This document shows, piece after piece, positions 8,839 to 15,065 of a stretch of DNA of 43,423 nt. How positions within the stretch are numbered: position 1 is the first letter of the stretch; each line of letters starts with the position of its first letter. The translations under genes and the position numbers were made by a program. The notes below the pieces were generated by a model that was given only the letters and a program-made list of their open reading frames with translations, had not been told where the DNA came from and did not search any database. This DNA comes from CAG-273 sp963560005 (lineage in GTDB: Bacteria; Bacillota; Clostridia; TANB77; CAG-508): the NCBI GenBank assembly GCA_963560005.1, contig CAUWNG010000023.1, positions 1-43,423 on the forward strand, read 5' to 3'.

Positions 8839-8868
8839 GTATAAATTTCGCAAAAAAAGGGAATATTA
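8839..8868 (+). promoter_or_regulatory. Sigma-F/sigma-G type promoter of gpr
   Basis: GTATA at 8839-8843, a 15-base spacer and GGGAATATTA at 8859-8868 match the Bacillus subtilis sigma-F pattern GYATA-N15-GGNNANAHTR at every position. It sits 22 bases before the gpr start codon. A forespore promoter is expected for gpr from established biology. The call rests on motif match alone. Confidence 0.75.
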
Positions 8869-8890
8869 AATATATAAATGGGAGGAAAAA

Positions 8891-9832
8891 ATGTATAATT
8901 TTAGAACCGATCTAGCCTTAGAAAGAAGAGATTTATACAAAAAGGCAAATAATATTGAAAAAGAAGTTGATGGTATTGAAACTACAGAAGAAAAAATAGG
9001 AGAGGATATAATAGTATCTAAAGTAAAAATATTAAATGAGAATGGAGAAAATGCGATAGGAAAGAAAAAGGGAAACTATATAACTATAGATATAAAAGAC
9101 TTAAAAATTGCAGGTGAAGACGAAATACAAAAAGCATCAGAAGTAGTAACAAAAGAATTAAAAGATATTATAAATAATTTAGTATCTCCAGAAGATCCAA
9201 TACTTGTTGTTGGATTAGGAAATTTATATGTTACACCAGATGCATTAGGACCTAGAGTTGCACAAGATATAGATATAACAAGACATATTTTAGAATACAT
9301 GCCTAATGTATTAGAACAAGGAACAAGAGCAGTAAGTGCTGTGTCTCCAGGAGTGTTAGGAACTACTGGAATAGAAACTTTAGAAATACTAAAAGGAATA
9401 GTGGATAATATAAAACCTAAGTTAATAATTGTTATAGATGCATTAGCTTCAAGGAGTATAGCAAGAATAAGTAGTACTATACAAATTGCGGATACAGGGA
9501 TTGTACCAGGAGCAGGAGTAGGTAATGCAAGAAAGGAGTTAACAATTAATACTTTAGGAATACCTGTTATCGCAATGGGAGTCCCTACATGCGTAGAAGC
9601 TGCAACAATTGCAGCAGACAGTTTAGATTTATTTATTCAAAAAGTACAAGAAGAAGCACAATCAAATGATTTTTTAAATAAATTACAAGACGAAGATAAA
9701 TACGAAATGATAAAAGAAGTCCTTGCACCACAGGACTACAATTTTATAGTAACTCCAAAAGAAATTGATGAGTTAATAGAAAATATGTCTAGTGTAGTAG
9801 CAAGAGGAATAAATTATGCTATACAAAAATAG
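8891..9832 (+). CDS. gpr: Germination protease GPR
   Basis: GPR degrades the small acid-soluble proteins that coat spore DNA when spores germinate. It is made in the forespore as an inactive zymogen. The 313-residue product starts MYNFRTDLALERRD, the conserved beginning of the family, followed by an acidic segment (about residues 20-60) corresponding to the propeptide region. The core has VGLGNLYVTPDALGPR, AVSPGVLGTTGIE, VIDALASRS and GIVPGAGVGNARKE, all characteristic of the A25 aspartic-type fold. Length is slightly under the roughly 370 residues of Bacillus GPR, as usual in clostridia. It is a single-gene unit with its own sigma-F-like promoter and terminator. This is strong evidence that the host forms spores. 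Confidence 0.97.
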   Translation: MYNFRTDLALERRDLYKKANNIEKEVDGIETTEEKIGEDIIVSKVKILNENGENAIGKKKGNYITIDIKDLKIAGEDEIQKASEVVTKELKDIINNLVSPEDPILVVGLGNLYVTPDALGPRVAQDIDITRHILEYMPNVLEQGTRAVSAVSPGVLGTTGIETLEILKGIVDNIKPKLIIVIDALASRSIARISSTIQIADTGIVPGAGVGNARKELTINTLGIPVIAMGVPTCVEAATIAADSLDLFIQKVQEEAQSNDFLNKLQDEDKYEMIKEVLAPQDYNFIVTPKEIDELIENMSSVVARGINYAIQK

Positions 9833-9863
9833 TGCCAAATAAAAAATATTTGGCACTTTTTAA
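9831..9863 (+). terminator. Intrinsic terminator after gpr
   Basis: A perfect 11-base stem, AGTGCCAAATA (9831-9841) with TATTTGGCACT (9847-9857), has a five-base loop and is followed by a T run. The stem overlaps the last two bases of the gpr stop codon. Confidence 0.92.
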
Positions 9864-9923
9864 AATAGCAGAATTAAATAATATTAAAAAACATAAACAA
9901 TTTAACATATTTGTAAAAATTAC

Positions 9924-9952
9924 TTGCATTATTTAATGAAAAGATGTATTTT
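9924..9952 (+). promoter_or_regulatory. Possible sigma-A promoter before the Ig-like protein
   Basis: TTGCAT (9924-9929) and TATTTT (9947-9952) are separated by 17 bases. The -10 is imperfect, and a TATAAT five bases further on has poor spacing. Confidence 0.4.
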
Positions 9953-10007
9953 ATAATAAAGTAATCAATAAAATATTTTCATAAATAAAAATTAAATGAG
10001 GGTGAGT

Positions 10008-10508
10008 ATGAAGAAAAAAATTTTAATATGTTGTATAATTATATGTGTAATAATTTTATTAATAATTTTTATTATGTATTGGAGAAGAAATGCTGCAAAT
10101 GAACTTCCACCTAATTTAAATAGTACTGTTAGTACAGAAGATTTAAATTATGAAATCGATATACCTGAAATTGAAAGAAGTAAAGATAAGGTGAAGATGA
10201 CAATTAAAGAGGGAACATTAACAAAGAATGGAGCAACTGTTATTGTACATGATGAAAATGAAATTCCATATAATTATGATGAATGGTATTTAATTTATAA
10301 AATGGAAGGAAGTGAATGGAAATTAGTTGAACCAATTGATCCAGATGCCATAATTAGTGAACCTGCACAAATGATTGATCCGAATATTCATGAGATAGAA
10401 TTTGATATTGATTGGTTAAAAGATTTTGGAGAATTAGAAAACGGAAGATATATGCTAGTAAAAGAATTTGAACAAGATTATATTACAGTAGAATTTAGTA
10501 TTAAATAA
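10008..10508 (+). CDS. Membrane-anchored protein with one bacterial Ig-like domain
   Basis: The 166-residue product has a basic start and a single hydrophobic helix (about residues 4-23). A Tyr-Trp-Arg-Arg stretch and an Asn/Pro/Ser linker follow. The external domain (about residues 60-166) has the pattern GTLTKNGATVIVHDENEIPY, DEWYLIYKME and ENGRYMLVKEF, resembling the Ig-like domains of the Big_14 type found in clostridial surface proteins. I chose the ATG at 10008 rather than 9996 because a GAGGGTGAG ribosome site lies just before it and overlaps the earlier ATG. No catalytic residues are evident. Function is unknown; a cell-surface or binding role is an inference. Its 3' end overlaps the convergent TraX-family gene by 8 bases. 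Confidence 0.72.
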   Translation: MKKKILICCIIICVIILLIIFIMYWRRNAANELPPNLNSTVSTEDLNYEIDIPEIERSKDKVKMTIKEGTLTKNGATVIVHDENEIPYNYDEWYLIYKMEGSEWKLVEPIDPDAIISEPAQMIDPNIHEIEFDIDWLKDFGELENGRYMLVKEFEQDYITVEFSIK

Positions 10509-11214
10509 TATTAAATAAAAAATAAAAAATTAACAAATGTGCAGGGTAAAAAGCATAAAATAAATATTTAGCTTTCTTACCTTGTTTTTTATTATATAAC
10601 AATATAAATACAATAGATAACATTGTAAAAACACATAAAAAAATATAATTAATATTAAATCCACATTTTATTATTTCTATTCCATATTTAATAATACAAG
10701 CTGTTATAAATGAAATGACCATAGCTATTTTGTCATTTTTAAATAAATGAAATATAAAAATAACAGCTATACCCCAAAATCCATAATCAACATTTGCTAT
10801 ATTTCCTAAAATACCAATTGTTGTAGCTAAACAAATTCCTAAACATTTTCTTAAACTATTACCAGTTTTAATATTTGAAAAAATATTACTTTTATTTATA
10901 ATATCATATACATAAATACAAATTAGTCCAAATAAAAGTGTAAAGAATATATTAAGTACATAAAAATTATTAGAAAATTGTGATAAAAATAGCGAATATG
11001 GTATTTGAGAAATTAAAGCAAAAACAAATAATCTAATACAATATTTTTTAAAATTACTAGTATGAATATAACCTTCTGTAATTTGAAAAGCAAAAATAGG
11101 AAAAGCAATTCTGCCAATATAGTTAAAAGGAGAAACTGCTTTAAATAAAACATATCCGCAATGGTCAAAAAACATAGAAATAATAGCAAATATTTTCAAA
11201 ATAAAACTACTCAT
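10501..11214 (-). CDS. TraX family membrane protein
   Basis: This 237-residue polytopic protein has about seven to eight hydrophobic helices. It has the TraX-family landmarks: LKIFAIISMFFDHCGYVLF at the N-terminus, then YIGRIAFPIFAFQITEGYIHT, then the basic RLFVFALISQIPYSLF block. The founding member, TraX of plasmid F, is linked to acetylation of pilin. Chromosomal homologues in Bacillota are probably membrane acyltransferases with unknown substrates, so no pilin role should be assumed here. No conjugation gene is nearby. The start has a GAAAGG ribosome site, and a TATAAT-like -10 lies at 11241-11246 on the minus strand. The gene is alone on its strand and convergent with its neighbour. Confidence 0.85.
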   Translation of the reverse strand: MSSFILKIFAIISMFFDHCGYVLFKAVSPFNYIGRIAFPIFAFQITEGYIHTSNFKKYCIRLFVFALISQIPYSLFLSQFSNNFYVLNIFFTLLFGLICIYVYDIINKSNIFSNIKTGNSLRKCLGICLATTIGILGNIANVDYGFWGIAVIFIFHLFKNDKIAMVISFITACIIKYGIEIIKCGFNINYIFLCVFTMLSIVFILLYNKKQGKKAKYLFYAFYPAHLLIFYFLFNII

Positions 11215-11332
11215 AAACTAACCTTTCAATTTTTTAACTTATTATATCATATATAAAATAAGAAGAAAATAAACTTATAAAAATTTACAAAATTTATAAA
11301 ATACAAGCCCAAAATTGTATATAAATTAATAC

Positions 11333-11361
11333 TTGCATTTTTGGCAAAAATATGGTAATAT
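11333..11361 (+). promoter_or_regulatory. Promoter of rpsO
   Basis: TTGCAT (11333-11338), a 17-base spacer and TAATAT (11356-11361). The region around the -35 is nearly the same as at the tig promoter. Confidence 0.65.
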
Positions 11362-11392
11362 ATATAAGGCAAAACGAAAATACCTTTTACTT

Positions 11393-11421
11393 AGTTTTAG
11401 AATTAAAACTCCACTAAAACT
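11393..11421 (+). promoter_or_regulatory. Hairpin in the rpsO leader
   Basis: AGTTTTAG (11393-11400) is complementary to CTAAAACT (11414-11421) with a 13-base loop, and a mismatched extension brings in flanking T-A and C-G pairs. It lies between the promoter and the AGGAGG ribosome site. S15 regulates its own mRNA in several bacteria through such leaders, so this is a candidate autoregulatory structure. No run of T follows it, so it is not a terminator. Confidence 0.4.
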
Positions 11422-11459
11422 CAGTTTAAGGCAAATAAATAAAAATAGGAGGTGCTAAA

Positions 11460-11723
11460 ATGACAAAAGAAAGAAAGCAAGAAATAATTCAAACATATAA
11501 AAGAGATGAAAAAGATACTGGTTCTCCAGAAGTTCAAATAGCTCTTTTAACAGAAAGAATTAATGAATTAACAGAACATTTAAAAGTTCATAAAAAAGAT
11601 AATCATTCAAGAAGAGGACTTTTAAAAATGGTTGGTTCAAGAAGAAGCTTACTTAACTATTTAGCAAAAAAAGATGTTCAAAGATATAGAGACATCGTTG
11701 AAAAATTAAATTTAAGAAAATAA
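11460..11723 (+). CDS. rpsO: 30S ribosomal protein S15
   Basis: This 87-residue product is the standard length of S15, which binds the central domain of 16S rRNA and helps bridge the two ribosomal subunits. Recognisable segments are DEKDTGSPEVQIALLTERI, HLKVHKKDNHSRRGLLKMVG and RRSLLNYLAKKD, which carry the rRNA-binding His/Asp/Ser/Arg cluster. The start has a strong AGGAGGTG ribosome site. A hairpin lies in the leader and a good terminator follows. The next gene is pnp, the classical rpsO-pnp arrangement of bacteria. Confidence 0.98.
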   Translation: MTKERKQEIIQTYKRDEKDTGSPEVQIALLTERINELTEHLKVHKKDNHSRRGLLKMVGSRRSLLNYLAKKDVQRYRDIVEKLNLRK

Positions 11724-11732
11724 TTACATTTT

Positions 11733-11767
11733 GGACGTTTTGCAAAAAATGCTTAACGTCCTTTTTG
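11733..11767 (+). terminator. Intrinsic terminator after rpsO
   Basis: GGACGTT (11733-11739) pairs with AACGTCC (11755-11761) around an inner TGC/GCA-like loop, followed by TTTTT. It separates rpsO from pnp transcription, at least in part. Confidence 0.85.
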
Positions 11768-11792
11768 TAAATAAAAAAGTTTAATAACAATG
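11765..11792 (+). promoter_or_regulatory. Probable sigma-A promoter of pnp
   Basis: TTGTAA (11765-11770), a 16-base spacer and TATAAT (11787-11792). It begins at the tail of the rpsO terminator, so pnp has its own promoter and a leader of about 120 bases. Confidence 0.55.
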
Positions 11793-11816
11793 CTTTTATA
11801 ATTAGAAAGTAGCTTG

Positions 11817-11847
11817 TACAATGTATTATATATAATAATATATTGTA
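11817..11847 (+). promoter_or_regulatory. Long AT-rich hairpin in the pnp leader
   Basis: Bases 11817-11829 pair with 11835-11847 to give a 13-base stem containing one G-T pair and a 5-base loop. A second small hairpin, GTCC (11893-11896) with GGAC (11902-11905), sits just before the ribosome site. In Escherichia coli a leader stem is the site where RNase III and PNPase control pnp expression; a similar role here is an inference. Confidence 0.45.
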
Positions 11848-11918
11848 GAGGTTACACTAATTAAAAAGTATTGTTTTAAATAAATTATATAAGTCCAAAT
11901 AGGACAAGAGGAGGAAAT

Positions 11919-14048
11919 ATGTTTAAAACTTATGAAACAGAACTTGCAGGTAGAAAATTTGTTATAGAAACAGGTAAAATAGCTGAACTTGCAAATGGTA
12001 GTGTAATGGTAAGATATGGTGATACTGTTGTTATGGTAAATGTAACAGCAGCTAAAGAACCAAAGGAAGGAATTGATTTTTTTCCTTTATCAGTAGATTA
12101 TGAAGAAAAATTATATGCAGTAGGAAAAATTCCAGGAGGATTTATAAAAAGAGAAGGAAAGCCAGCAGATAAGGCTATATTAACATCAAGAGCTATAGAT
12201 AGACCTATTAGACCATTATTTCCTAAAGATTTTAGAAATGATGTTTGTGTTGTTGCAACTGTATTATCAGTAGAACAAGACAATAGTCCAGAAGTATGTG
12301 CAATGATAGGAGCTTCAGCAGCATTATCTATATCTGATATACCTTTTGGAGGACCAACAGCTGCTGTAAATGTGGGATATATTGATAACCAAATAGTTAT
12401 AAATCCTACACTAAAACAAAGAGAAAAAAGTAGATTAACTTTAACAGTAGCAGGAACAATGGAAAAAATAACTATGATAGAAGCTGGTGCTGATGAAATA
12501 CCAAATGATATAATGCTAAAAGCAATAGAAGAAGCACATAAAGAAATTAAAAAGATATGTAATTTTATTTCCGATATAAAAGCAGAAATAGGTAAACCAA
12601 AATTTGAATATAAATCTTATGCTGTTGATAAAGAACTATATAATGAAGTATCACAAAACTTTAAAGAAAGAATGTACAATGATGTACAAGCTATAAACAA
12701 AGAAGTTCGTGATGAAAATATTGAAAAAATATCAGAAGATATTACAAACTATATAATAGAAAAATATGGAGAAGAAGTAGCAGAAGAAAGAAAACAAGAA
12801 ATTGCAGAAATTATACACGATTTGGAAAAAGAATGTGTAAGAGAAATGATATTAGTAGAACATAAAAGACCAGATGGTAGAAAAATAGATGAGTTAAGAC
12901 CATTATCTTGTGAAGTTGGATTATTGCCAAGAGTGCATGGTAGTGCAGTATTTACAAGAGGACAGACTCAAGTTATGTCTATTGCAACATTAGGAATGAA
13001 AAGTGAAGAACAAGTATTAGACGGATTAGATGAGGAAGAAACAAAAAGATATATGCATCATTATAATTTCCCATCATATAGTGTAGGAGAAGCTAGACCA
13101 TCACGTGGACCAGGAAGAAGAGAAATAGGACATGGAGCATTAGCAGAAAAAGCACTAGTACCAGTTATTCCTTCAGAAGATGAATTTCCATACGCTATAA
13201 GAGTTGTATCAGAAGTATTATCTTCAAATGGATCTACATCACAAGCAAGTATTTGTGGAAGCACTTTAGCTTTAATGGATGCGGGAGTTCCAATAAAAAG
13301 ACCTGTTGCAGGAATATCTACAGGATTAATAACAGATAAAGATGATTCTAGCAAATATATAATGCTTACAGATATTCAAGGAATAGAAGACTTTTTTGGA
13401 GATATGGATTTTAAAGTTGGTGGTACAAAAGAAGGTATTACTGCTATTCAAGTGGATATAAAAAATGATGGTTTAACTTATGAAATAATAAAAGAAGCAT
13501 TTGAAAGAACTAAAATTGCAAGAGATTATATTTTAGATAATGTAATGTTACCAGTAATCTCTAAACCAAGAGAAGAAATTTCTAAATATGCACCAAGAAT
13601 AATGACCACAACTATAAGTGTAGATAAAATAAGAGATGTAATAGGACCTGGTGGAAAAATGATAAACAAAATTATAGATGAAACAGGTGTAAAAATAGAT
13701 ATTTCTGATGATGGAAAAGTATTTGTATATTCTACTGATACAGAAAGTGGAAAGAAAGCATTAAAAATGATAAAAGATATTGCAAAAGAAGTGGAAGTAG
13801 GAGAAATATGTGATGGTGTTGTTACAAAAATAATGCCTTTTGGAGCATTTATAGATTTAGGCGGAGGAAAAGAAGGATTATTGCATATTTCAAAAATTTC
13901 AAGTAAAAGAGTAGAAAAAGTAGAAGATGTTTTATCAGTTGGTGATGAGGTAACAGTAAAAGTATCTGAAATAGATAATCAAGGAAGAATAAATTTAAAC
14001 ATGAAAGACTTAGAAGCTGGAAACCAAGAAGAAAACAAAGAGTATTAG
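11919..14048 (+). CDS. pnp: Polynucleotide phosphorylase
   Basis: PNPase is a trimeric 3'-5' exoribonuclease that degrades RNA with phosphate, releasing nucleoside diphosphates. At 709 residues it is full length: two RNase PH-like domains separated by a helical linker, then KH and S1 domains. The first PH domain has GDTVVMVNVTAAKEP and RAIDRPIRPLFPKDFRNDV. The second has RPDGRKIDELRPLSCEVGLL, FTRGQTQVMS and SRGPGRREIGHGALAEKAL. The KH domain carries IRDVIGPGGKMINKI, and the S1 domain carries VTKIMPFGAFIDLGGGKEGLLHIS near the C-terminus. The start has a GAGGAGG ribosome site, and a clear terminator follows. Confidence 0.98.
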   Translation: MFKTYETELAGRKFVIETGKIAELANGSVMVRYGDTVVMVNVTAAKEPKEGIDFFPLSVDYEEKLYAVGKIPGGFIKREGKPADKAILTSRAIDRPIRPLFPKDFRNDVCVVATVLSVEQDNSPEVCAMIGASAALSISDIPFGGPTAAVNVGYIDNQIVINPTLKQREKSRLTLTVAGTMEKITMIEAGADEIPNDIMLKAIEEAHKEIKKICNFISDIKAEIGKPKFEYKSYAVDKELYNEVSQNFKERMYNDVQAINKEVRDENIEKISEDITNYIIEKYGEEVAEERKQEIAEIIHDLEKECVREMILVEHKRPDGRKIDELRPLSCEVGLLPRVHGSAVFTRGQTQVMSIATLGMKSEEQVLDGLDEEETKRYMHHYNFPSYSVGEARPSRGPGRREIGHGALAEKALVPVIPSEDEFPYAIRVVSEVLSSNGSTSQASICGSTLALMDAGVPIKRPVAGISTGLITDKDDSSKYIMLTDIQGIEDFFGDMDFKVGGTKEGITAIQVDIKNDGLTYEIIKEAFERTKIARDYILDNVMLPVISKPREEISKYAPRIMTTTISVDKIRDVIGPGGKMINKIIDETGVKIDISDDGKVFVYSTDTESGKKALKMIKDIAKEVEVGEICDGVVTKIMPFGAFIDLGGGKEGLLHISKISSKRVEKVEDVLSVGDEVTVKVSEIDNQGRINLNMKDLEAGNQEENKEY

Positions 14049-14058
14049 TATTTAAACA

Positions 14059-14094
14059 AAAGAACGTATCTTGTAGTATAGATACGTTCTTTTT
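14059..14094 (+). terminator. Intrinsic terminator after pnp
   Basis: AGAACGTATC (14061-14070) pairs with GATACGTTCT (14081-14090), with a ten-base loop and a T run. Confidence 0.92.
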
Positions 14095-14132
14095 GAGAAA
14101 ATATAAATAGATAATAGAGGAGCAAATATATC

Positions 14133-14720
14133 ATGAAAATAATTTTAACATCATCGGGTTTTGAAAATATAGAAAGTTTATGTAAAATAAAAAAGGTACT
14201 TAATAAATCTTTTGATAGAATAAAAATGTTAGTTATTCCGATTGCAAGAAAATATGAATATAAGAAAAAGAAGTATTTAGATGATTATATATCAATTGGA
14301 TTCAAAGAAGAGAATATATATTTTTTCAATGATGAAGAACCAGAAAAATATAGAAACTTAAATTTAGATCTTATATATGTTTGTGGGGGAAATACATTTC
14401 TTTTAAAGGACTGTTTAAATAAATCAGATTTTGAAAAAGATATTATAGAATATGTAAATAATGGTGTTGCTTATTTGGGAGCTAGTGCAGGAACTCATAT
14501 AGCTACTAAAAGTATTGAACATGTAAAGTATTTTGATGATAATGAGGTAAATATTAGAGATTTTAATGGATTAAACTTATATCCATGGATTGTAATTTGT
14601 CATTATAATGACACTAGAAAAAAGATTTATGAAGAATTAAAAACTAAATATGATAAGGTAGAAACAATATCAGATAATGAAATATTATACAATAAAAATA
14701 ATGAATGGATAAAAATATAA
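14133..14720 (+). CDS. Peptidase S51 / dipeptidase E-like protein
   Basis: This 195-residue protein has the class I glutamine-amidotransferase-like fold of family S51. YVCGGNTFLL is followed by the nucleophile elbow GASAGTH with serine at residue 118, and then WIVICHYND, where the histidine fits the expected catalytic position. Family members include aspartyl dipeptidase PepE and cyanophycinase. In Bacillota the substrate is usually unknown, most likely a small peptide in the cytoplasm. Length is close to that of dipeptidase E (about 230), slightly short. It stands between the pnp terminator and the valS leader with an AGAGGAG ribosome site and no obvious promoter of its own. Confidence 0.85.
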   Translation: MKIILTSSGFENIESLCKIKKVLNKSFDRIKMLVIPIARKYEYKKKKYLDDYISIGFKEENIYFFNDEEPEKYRNLNLDLIYVCGGNTFLLKDCLNKSDFEKDIIEYVNNGVAYLGASAGTHIATKSIEHVKYFDDNEVNIRDFNGLNLYPWIVICHYNDTRKKIYEELKTKYDKVETISDNEILYNKNNEWIKI

Positions 14721-14756
14721 TGAATTGTGGGTAGTATTTTTGGATAAATTTAGGTA

Positions 14757-14785
14757 TTGAATTTTATAGGATTTTATGATATTAT
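14757..14785 (+). promoter_or_regulatory. Probable promoter of the valS T-box transcript
   Basis: TTGAAT (14757-14762), a 17-base spacer and TATTAT (14780-14785) lie just upstream of the T-box leader. Confidence 0.5.
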
Positions 14786-14802
14786 ATTATACATAAATAA
14801 AA

Positions 14803-15041
14803 ACGATGAAGAAGAGGAGTAAATTTAAATTTTACTATAAAGAGAATAGAAGTTATTAGCTGAGAGCTTCTTATAGTAAATTGAATTGAAGGTAGCTTTG
14901 GAGTTGATATATTGAATTAATAGTAGGTATATTCGCCTTTCCAGCGTTAATAGGATTTTAAGAAATATAATATAAATATTATATAATTAAGGTGGTACCG
15001 TGAGAATTAAACCTCGCCCTTATATGGGTGAGGTTTTTTGT
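14803..15041 (+). ncRNA. T-box leader of valS
   Basis: This tRNA-sensing leader fills most of the 345-base gap before valS. The conserved T-box AAGGTGGTACCGTG is at 14989-15002. In stem I, GAAGGTAGCTTTGGAG contains GTA at 14892-14894, followed by a purine, which fits a valine specifier codon. The TGGT of the bulge can pair with a tRNA ending ACCA, as expected for tRNA-Val. The antiterminator pairs AAGG and GTGAG with CTCGC and CCTT. The competing terminator pairs 15011-15019 with 15026-15034 and ends in a run of T. Uncharged tRNA-Val should therefore raise valS expression. The element is unambiguous; the exact 5' end is estimated. Confidence 0.95.
15011..15039 (+). terminator. Regulated terminator of the valS T-box
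   Basis: ACCTCGCCC (15011-15019) pairs with GGGTGAGGT (15026-15034), one G-T pair included, with a six-base loop and TTTTTT. It shares bases with the antiterminator. Confidence 0.92.
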
Positions 15042-15065
15042 GGATATTAAGAAAGGAGTAAAATT

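Noticed and set aside
10501..11214. TraX homologue as evidence for a conjugative element
   Set aside because: No other transfer, mobility or plasmid gene is nearby, and chromosomal TraX-family proteins are common in Bacillota.
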